Assembly (NCBI GenBank): GCA_050084985.1
Contig: JBITNC010000001.1
Location: 34,968,001 to 35,032,000 of the forward strand
Source: Nageia nagi
Taxonomy: Eukaryota; Pinophyta
Length of the DNA stretch: 64,000 bases
Direction of reading: 5' to 3'
Shown: positions 57,580 through 64,000 of the stretch, piece after piece
How positions within the stretch are numbered: the stretch's first letter is position 1
Layout of the letters: each line of letters starts with the position of its first letter
Program-made: the position numbers and the translations under genes
Notes under the pieces: model-generated
The model's database searches: none
The model's input: only the letters and a program-made list of their open reading frames with translations
Told to the model about the DNA's origin: nothing

Positions 57580-58620
57580 ATAGTTTGCTATTTTTACCAT
57601 GTCAAATGGTGATTTTGAAATGGAATTCTTAGCAATGGAAAATCATTTGGCTCATTTAGCTGAGTTGTTTGCTATAAGAGAAAATGTAAATATAATCAAA
57701 GACATCAAAATGAAGTTAGAGTACTTGATTCATCATCTTCATCAAATTGAGTTCCATTGAAGGTGGAGGCTAAAGTGAACATTCCTAGTTTTGGTGGAGT
57801 GGTTGATGTGGATGAGTTGAATAATTGGTTTAAACAATTGGAGGTCTATTTATAAATTCATAATGTTGATAAAATCTCTTTTTTTTTTCTAGTTTAAATA
57901 TGGTTGGACATGCTTTAGTTTGGTTGGAAATCCATGTAGAAACTCTTAGTCATGAATACTTATCAAAAGTATCTTCTTGGGTTAAATCCAAAAACTTGTT
58001 AAGAGATAAATTTTATCCATTAGGACATCATAATAAATAATTAATGAAATGGTAATTATTTAGGCAACAAAGAGGAAAAATAGTTCAAGAATACACTACA
58101 AAATTTTGGAAATAAGCTACTTTGCTTAGGGTTTCACTAAAAGATCCTCAAACTTTAATGAAGTACATTAGAGGTTTACATAGTCATTTGTAAAAAATAT
58201 CATATTTTTTTAATCCTACTAATCTTGATCAAGTGTATGTGCAAACACAATACTTAGAGGAGGATGTTAAAGCAAGGATATAATATGATAAATCAAATAA
58301 GGCTTCTAATTCAAGGGTATCACAGGATAAAGGTAATATTAGGATAAAGCCAATGGTAAAAAATAAACTAAGATCACTAATATTTCAAAGAAATATGGTG
58401 ATAATAGGCATTGTAGTCATTGTGATAAAGATATTCATGTTGATGATAAATGTTAAAAACTTCATCTAGAATTACATCTATATAAGAAAAATAATAAAGA
58501 AAAACTAATGATATGGTTCTTAAATGTGGGGATATAAGGAGAAGTTCAAATGTTGATGAAAAACTAAATTATTTAGCCATTCAAAAGGTTGAATAATATC
58601 AAGACATTGAAGAACAAAAA
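57580..58620 (+). pseudogene. gag: Chromovirus-like element, gag relic
   Basis: Frames give LNNWFKQLEVYL, ALVWLEIHVETL, WVKSKNLLRDKFYPLGH, QQRGKIVQEYTTKF and LMKYIRGLHSHL in order, the retrotransposon gag domain. A zinc-knuckle region is suggested near 58410-58450 (HCSHCDKDIHVDDKC-like). Numerous stops. Confidence 0.75.
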
Positions 58621-60110
58621 ATTTGTTTATTCCACCTCAAAATACAAATTAAATAAATAATAGTGGATTGCATTGTTGATTCATGTTCTCAAGAAAATTT
58701 AATTTTAGAATCTATGGTAAATAATTTGGTATTGAAAACTTTCAACCATCCAAATTCATATCCTTTAGCTTGGGTGTATTGCAATTCTAGTTTGCAAGTC
58801 ACTAAACAATGTACAAGTTGAAATGTACTATTTGTGCAAAGTACATTGATGAAGTTATGATTGATGTTGTTCCTTTAGATATTTATGGTGTTACTATTGG
58901 TAACCGTTATATGTGGGACAAAGATGGTATTTATTATAGAAGATTAAATAAATCATAATTGGTGAAAGATGAAAAGGTATTTCTAGCTAGTACATATAAA
59001 AGCCAAAAAAATCTACCTTTGTTGACTACCAGTTAGGTAAAATACCTTATAAATGCTTCTAAAAAGTTTGTGTTGATCATGGTGAAAACTAGAGCTTCTA
59101 GTGAGGTGAATCTCATTCTATCAGCAGTGTGCAATACTAATTTTAAGTTGTTAATAATATGTAAAAGGGAAGAATAGATGCAAAAATTGGTTTAAGAGTT
59201 TACTAAATTATATATAAATCCATAAAATTACCTTCTATGTGGGATATATAGCATAATATTCATTTGTTACCTAGTGCCTCATTTCCCAACATAGCTTTGT
59301 ATTGGCGGTTAGTTTTGGAGCAACAAGAGATAAAGAGGTAGATTTAGGAGTTGGTTGAACAAAGTGTGATAATACAAAGTACATCTCCATGTGGATAACT
59401 TATTATTTTAGTTCCCAAAAAGGATAAAACTTGGAGGATGTGTATTGACTATAGAGAACTTAACAAAATCACTATAAAAAATTGCTATCCTTTTCCTCAG
59501 ATAGATGATATTTTAGATTAGTTGCAAGGGGAAAGATTCTTCAAAAATATAGACTTGAGGAATGGATATCAACAAGTTTGAATCAAGCAGGAGACATTTG
59601 GAACACCACTTTCAAGATAATACAAGGCCTATTTGAGTGGCTTATTTTTCCATTTGGTTTATGCAATGTATTGACCAAATTTATGAGGGTAATGAATAAT
59701 GTGATTCATCCATTTATTGATTCTTTTATTATTGTATACTTTGATGATATTTTTATTTATAGTTATACTTGTGAAGAACATGTTGTACATCTTAGACAAG
59801 TATTTTAATCTTTGCATAGGGAAAATTTATTGCTAAAAATATCTAAATGTGAGTTTGGAAAAGAGTATTTGGTGTATTTGAACTATGATATTGGTCATGC
59901 AAAACTTAAGATAGATCCTTGTAAAGTAAGTGCTATAGTAGATTGGCCAAAGGTAAATAATGTAACTAAAGTGAGAAGTTTTTTAAGTGTTGTTAAATAT
60001 TTGAGAAAGTTTATTGTTTATTTTTCTCATATTGCTTCACCTTTACATGATGTAACTAGAAAGAGGAAAGTTTTCCAATGGGGAAAGCAACAATAAACAT
60101 CTTTTGATAT
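58621..60110 (+). pseudogene. Chromovirus-like element, protease and reverse transcriptase relic
   Basis: Protease: IVDCIVDSCSQENLILES near 58660 (D-S-C/G-S active-site region). [22 protein letters not shown] (59410-59470), [29 protein letters not shown], then 59578-60096 with WLIFPFGLCNVLTKFMRVMN, IIVYFDDIFIYS (catalytic FDD) and SKCEFGKEYLVYL. The TGA at 59579-59581 in QQV-IKQE stands where Arg (CGA) is usual, and the TAG at 59519-59521 in DILD-LQG stands where Gln is usual. Confidence 0.85.
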
Positions 60111-60560
60111 TTTGAAGTAAATATTATTAGTACACTCGTGCTTACACTTCCTAATTTGTAGAAGCCATTTGATGTTGAGATTGATGCAAGTGATTATGCC
60201 ATGGGGGCCATTTTGTTATAAAAAAGTAAGCCAATTTGCTATCATTCTAAAACATTTAGTGGGGCCATTTTGAATTATCCTACTTATGATAAGGAAATAT
60301 ATACATTGGTACAAGCTATTAAAAAGTGAAAGTATTACTTAATGGGGAAATAAATAATCATTCATAATAATCATAAACCATTAAAGTTCTTACAAACTTA
60401 ATTAGAATTGCAATAAACTAGACACTATAAATGGATGGAGTTTTTGCAATAATTTTATCTTATGATCAAATATAAGAAAGAAACATAGAATAAGGTTGTT
60501 AACATGATTTCTAGATCACATGTACCTACAAATTCCATTCTATAAACAACATGCAATATT
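60111..60560 (+). pseudogene. Chromovirus-like element, RNase H relic
   Basis: KPFDVEIDASDYAMGAILL, then ICYHSKTFSGAILNYPTYDKEIYTLVQAIK and HNNHKPLKFLQ: the DAS, YDKE and DH-K motifs of gypsy RNase H. Stops at several Gln positions (TAG/TAA). Confidence 0.8.
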
Positions 60561-61880
60561 GATTTTAAGCTATTAACAATATGAAAATAAGGGTTAGTGA
60601 GTTCCCCATCAATGCTAAAATCTCTTCCTCTTCTTTCTGAGTCATTTTCAAAGGCATATGTGTAAGATACTAACTTTGTATAGGTGTATGAGTAGTTATC
60701 TTCATCTAGGTCTAAGTATGAGGACTTGTATGATTTTCATTTAAAAAATAGACTTCTTTATCATTTTAATGCATTATGTGTACTTGTAGTTGAAATGATT
60801 GAATTGATTATAGAAACACATACTTAAAATATTGTAGGACATTTTGGGGTTGGAAAGATAATTTACAAAGGTATGTATATTAGCCAAAGATGTAAGATCA
60901 AGTTGCCAAAAACATAAGGGATTGTTATTTGTGTTACACTAGCAAGCCAAGTATCATGAAATCAGGTTTGTATCAACCACTACCAGTACCAACTCATCCT
61001 TGGGAGTGTATTTCCATGGATTTTGTGGAAGGATTGCCTATGACCAAGAAGGGTCATGACTATTTATTTGTTATTGTGGATAGATTTAGCAAGATGTGTG
61101 TTTTTATTCATTGTTAGAAGATAATAATAGGATAAGATGCTATAAATTCATTCTTTTCACATGTTTGGGTTCATTTTGGATTTCTTACTTTGATTAATTT
61201 AGATAGAGATAATATATTTTTGGACATGTTTGTGGGAAAAGATAGATACAAGGTTGAAGAGGAGTACTACCTTTCATTCTCAAATGTATGGAAAAACTAA
61301 GGTGGTGAATAGAAAAATGGTTCAACTTTTGAGGGGTTATTGTGGCAAGAAGCATAATTCTTACGATCGACATCTTGAATATATCCAACATTCATACAAT
61401 AGGGCAATTCATTATTTCATTAATAAGATTCCTTTTTGAGACTTGTTTTGGTTATTTACCATATTCACCTTTTGATTATGTGTTTGGATAGAAAAAGGAT
61501 GAAGGAGATTTACTTTAGAAAGAAGAAAAGCAAGCTAAAAGGCTTCTTAAAAATATTAGGCAAATTTATTTAAAAGTCCAAGAGCAACTTAAAATAAGCT
61601 AAGCCAAATATAATATGAGACATGAAAAACATAGAGTTGATAATAAGTTTCATGTGAGAGACCATGTTGGGTTGCATCTTAGTAAGGAGAGGTTGCAAGG
61701 ACCATACAAGAAGTTGAAACTTATAAGGTATGGACCATTTGAGATTATGGAGCAAGGGAGAATGCTTTTAGATTAAATATACTATAATATATGAACATAT
61801 ATTTTATTGTGAATATGGAATATTTAAAATTGTATGAGCCATTTATGTTCATTGAAGATGAAGCAAGTTTCAATTAGATT
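60561..61880 (+). pseudogene. Chromovirus-like element, integrase relic
   Basis: After a gap, DCYLCYTSKP (zinc-binding remnant), then HPWECISMDFVEGLPMTKKG and YLFVIVDRFSKM (60929-61117; first catalytic Asp), then KRSTTFHSQMYGKTKVVNR (61230-61439), i.e. the STAFHPQTDGQ-like region. LSKERLQGPYKKLKLIRYGPFEI follows at 61680-61750, the C-terminal GPY/F module. I do not see a convincing chromodomain after it. Confidence 0.8.
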
Positions 61881-62095
61881 TTGCCATCTATTTTTGACTT
61901 AGATCCTAATATTATGGATGAACTCAAGGACTATTCATTATTACAAAGAAATGTTCATGCTACAAGAATAGTTGAGATAAAGTTATGGTTGGTTAAAAAC
62001 CTAATAAATCCATGTGTATGGACAAGTCTAGGTTTGGGGAGTTGTATCCTCATCTATGCATTTATGGGATAAAATATCTACTCATTAGGGAGGTG

Positions 62096-62743
62096 TGATC
62101 CAAACTGGATCATGTTAGGTTGATCTCTGTAGGAGTAGTACTCATCCCAAAGGTATTTGTTCTTGGAGATTGATCATAGACTAAAATTTGTAAGTGATTG
62201 GTGATAAAAATCACACCATTAATAGCCTAAGCATACTATTTTAGGCCATTAACAACCTTTAGTTTGATGAGTCAGCAGTGGAAGTTGAAGGGGCATTGAT
62301 GATTCATAAAATTAAATGGTTCATGATCATTAACCAACATCTTGAAGAAATTTACAGGCCTTATTTATAGGTATGCTACTCTCTTGATTCTTCAATATTA
62401 GTTAGAGAGTTTTGGGATTATAAATATCTAAAGGAAGGCCAAGAGTGATTTTAGAATTTTCTTAGTTTTAAAGTTGTTCTTCTTACTATACAAGATTGTA
62501 GTAGTGTTGTAGGATATGGTATTGCCATTATTTTGATGATATTTCTCTATATGCATGTAATTTTGTAATTTCCATAGATAATGAGAAGAGAAGGATCCAA
62601 TACCATGCTAGATTAGCCCATTATAGGTGAACTAGGGTAATTCATTATGTTGATATTATTATGTGTAATTGAGATTTTAATTTATAGTTTTTGTTTATAC
62701 TAGAAAATAATAAATAAATTATTAAATTAGGGTATATTACAAA
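62096..62743 (+). repeat. Chromovirus-like element, 3' LTR
   Basis: Begins TGATCCAAACTGG right after the purine tract. Aligns with the 5' LTR for about 560 bases; the last part is diverged or partly deleted, so the right border rests mainly on the ATTCA duplication. Confidence 0.7.
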
Positions 62744-62748
62744 ATTCA

Positions 62749-63700
62749 ATTAACAATTAACCATGCAATTATGAAGATGAGTAATACTAGTAATCAAATT
62801 GATCTTAACCTATCAAAACTAGAAAATGAAAGATAAAAACCTAATCTTTACCTATGAAAATGATCTAAGGATATATTCATGTGAAAGGAGATGAATGATG
62901 AGCCCTCCCAAATAACAAGACCAGTAATTCAACCTCAATCCAATGATGGCACCAAGAACCCAATGATGGTGCTCAACTACCTTTCTAGTTTAACCTTGCC
63001 TCAAGCTCACTGTCATCATTAGACCTTCATTTAATAGAATATGGTGTACCAAAGTGTGAAATATCAAAAAAATGTATAGCTTAGAGTATAAAAATTTCCA
63101 AAATTGATTGGTGGCATTAAGAAACATTAGTCAATAATGACACTATTAATTACCACATATCAAGGATTCAAGTTTATGCAAGATTAGATCAATCATATTG
63201 TGCTTACTAATAATGCATTCTCCATCCACCTTTATAGGCAATAGGTAGAGTGCCAAGGCTCCTTCTTGGGCTTATTGTGAGGCTGACCCACTTGTTACCA
63301 TAAAACATAAAGGTAGATAAGAGTGCACATGGATAAAAACATTTATTTAATAAATTAAATAAATCTTTTCAGATAACTAAAAAGGGGTATTTTAATGAAT
63401 TGAAATTACTTTTTAGGTGTTAAAAAATGTCTTACTTTGAATATGATTTGATACTTTATGCAAAGAAAATCAAAACATAATTCAAAGTATATTCAAGAAA
63501 AGAAAGAAAGATGAGAGTAAAAGAGTACTCCCTGATAAGGTATCATATGGAAGAGGCTTTGGATGCCCTAATTTTTTAGCAATGTTATTTCCCCTCTTTG
63601 AATTGGTTTTGATATGATGGTCCTCTCATAATAGGAGTAATAAAAGGAAAATAATAATTAAACCAAGAATGAAGAGAGATAATGATATTTAGTTCACCAT
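62749..63700. other. Spacer, nothing recognised
   Basis: AT-rich, no frames of interest, no match to other parts of the window. Confidence 0.4.
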
Positions 63701-63708
63701 ATTAGATT

Positions 63709-63975
63709 CCCAAGCCACCATGCTCCCATGGATTTGTTGACAAGAGTAACCCTTCCTTACAAAGAAGCAAGAGTAACCCTTCCTTACAAAGAAGTTAATG
63801 ATAAGAGTGACCAACTTGGTTTTCCCAAGCCACCATGTATCCATAGATTTTTTATAAGAATAACCCTTCCTTTCAAAGGTGTCAAATGAGAAGAGTGACA
63901 ATCTTGGTTTCCCCAAGCCACCATGTTTCCATGGATTTTGTTGATAAGAACCAACCCTCCTCATAAAGATGTGGA
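63709..63975. repeat. Tandem repeat of about 90-115 bp, three copies, at the window edge
   Basis: Units start CCCAAGCCACCATG at 63709, 63824 and 63912, and contain 'catggatttg', 'taacccttcctt' and 'gagtgac' phrases in the same order. The first unit has an internal 27-bp doubling ('gcaagagtaacccttcctta'). The minus-strand frame through it is a by-product of the repeat. Confidence 0.85.
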
Positions 63976-64000
63976 ATGATAAGATTTGAAATGAAACATA

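Larger units (their letters stand above)
56685..62743 (+). mobile_element. Chromovirus-like Ty3/gypsy element, complete but broken
   Basis: LTRs at 56685-57404 and 62096-62743 share long phrases ('gattggtgataaaaa', 'gtggaagttgaaggggcatt', 'cattaaccaacatcttgaa'). PBS TGTGATATTAGAGCTTGTG follows the left LTR, and a polypurine tract CTCATTAGGGAGGTG precedes the right. ATTCA flanks both sides (56680-56684, 62744-62748). The order gag, protease, RT, RNase H, integrase is that of Ty3/gypsy, and RT phrases [17 protein letters not shown] and NIDLRNGYQQV fit chromoviruses. Many stops are TAG or TGA. Confidence 0.88.

Overview
The window is AT-rich plant nuclear DNA, almost all of it nested and decayed transposable elements. 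Evidence for a land plant: interstitial telomere-like repeats of the TTTAGGG type, plant-type copia elements with UBN2-like gag and initiator-Met-tRNA-like primer sites, a chromovirus-like gypsy element, a DUF4283 LINE, an En/Spm (CACTA) transposase relic, and a plant mobile domain (PMD) gene. The amount of nesting suggests a large, repeat-rich genome. I cannot place the species, and I see no ordinary single-copy host gene, tRNA or rRNA.

Layout. 1-4.9 kb: the 3' part of an old LTR element (noncoding, with diverged subrepeats) and its 3' LTR. 5.2-7.7 kb (-): a CACTA tnp2 relic. 8.7-9.7 kb (-): a decayed gene, possibly SET-like. 10.3-14.8 kb: degenerate TTTAGGG repeats, then an AACATT-type simple array, then CCCTAAA repeats, so the two telomere-like blocks face each other. 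14.9-42.5 kb: a nest. A LINE (+) is split by a copia element (-, 18407-41944). That copia is split at 20104-38149, with 5-bp target duplication CATAC, by a segment bounded by inverted copies of one LTR (LTR-A). Inside lies an old Tat-like LTR element (LTR-B, +), and a young Tat-like element of the same family (21511-29231, -, target duplication CTCCT) sits in its left LTR. 42.5-56.1 kb: fragments of at least two more copia families (-), including a nearly complete element (48406-56081) whose 5' LTR carries a deletion-derived LTR-B insertion. 56.7-62.7 kb: a complete but frame-broken chromovirus-like gypsy element (+) with probable 5-bp target duplication ATTCA. 63.7-64.0 kb: a roughly 100-bp tandem repeat.

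The most interesting object is the young element at 21511-29231. Its two 876-bp LTRs differ at about six positions. Reading from its 5' LTR (minus strand) it has gag, but no protease, reverse transcriptase or integrase. In their place, on the opposite strand, it carries a three-exon PMD gene with its own TATA box, phase-consistent introns, an acidic domain and a C-terminal coiled coil. The older LTR-B copy around it has the same gag plus antisense-gene plan, with exon 1, its splice donor, the TATA box and the coiled-coil exon still recognisable in two tandem copies. The antisense gene is therefore an inherited part of this family. Both genes of the young copy are broken by one in-frame TAG where the context suggests CAG. 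The family also carries many copies of a GC-rich palindrome (GGACCGCNGGCGGTCC type) in its LTRs, first intron and 3' flank, and subterminal satellite-like arrays next to the antisense gene.
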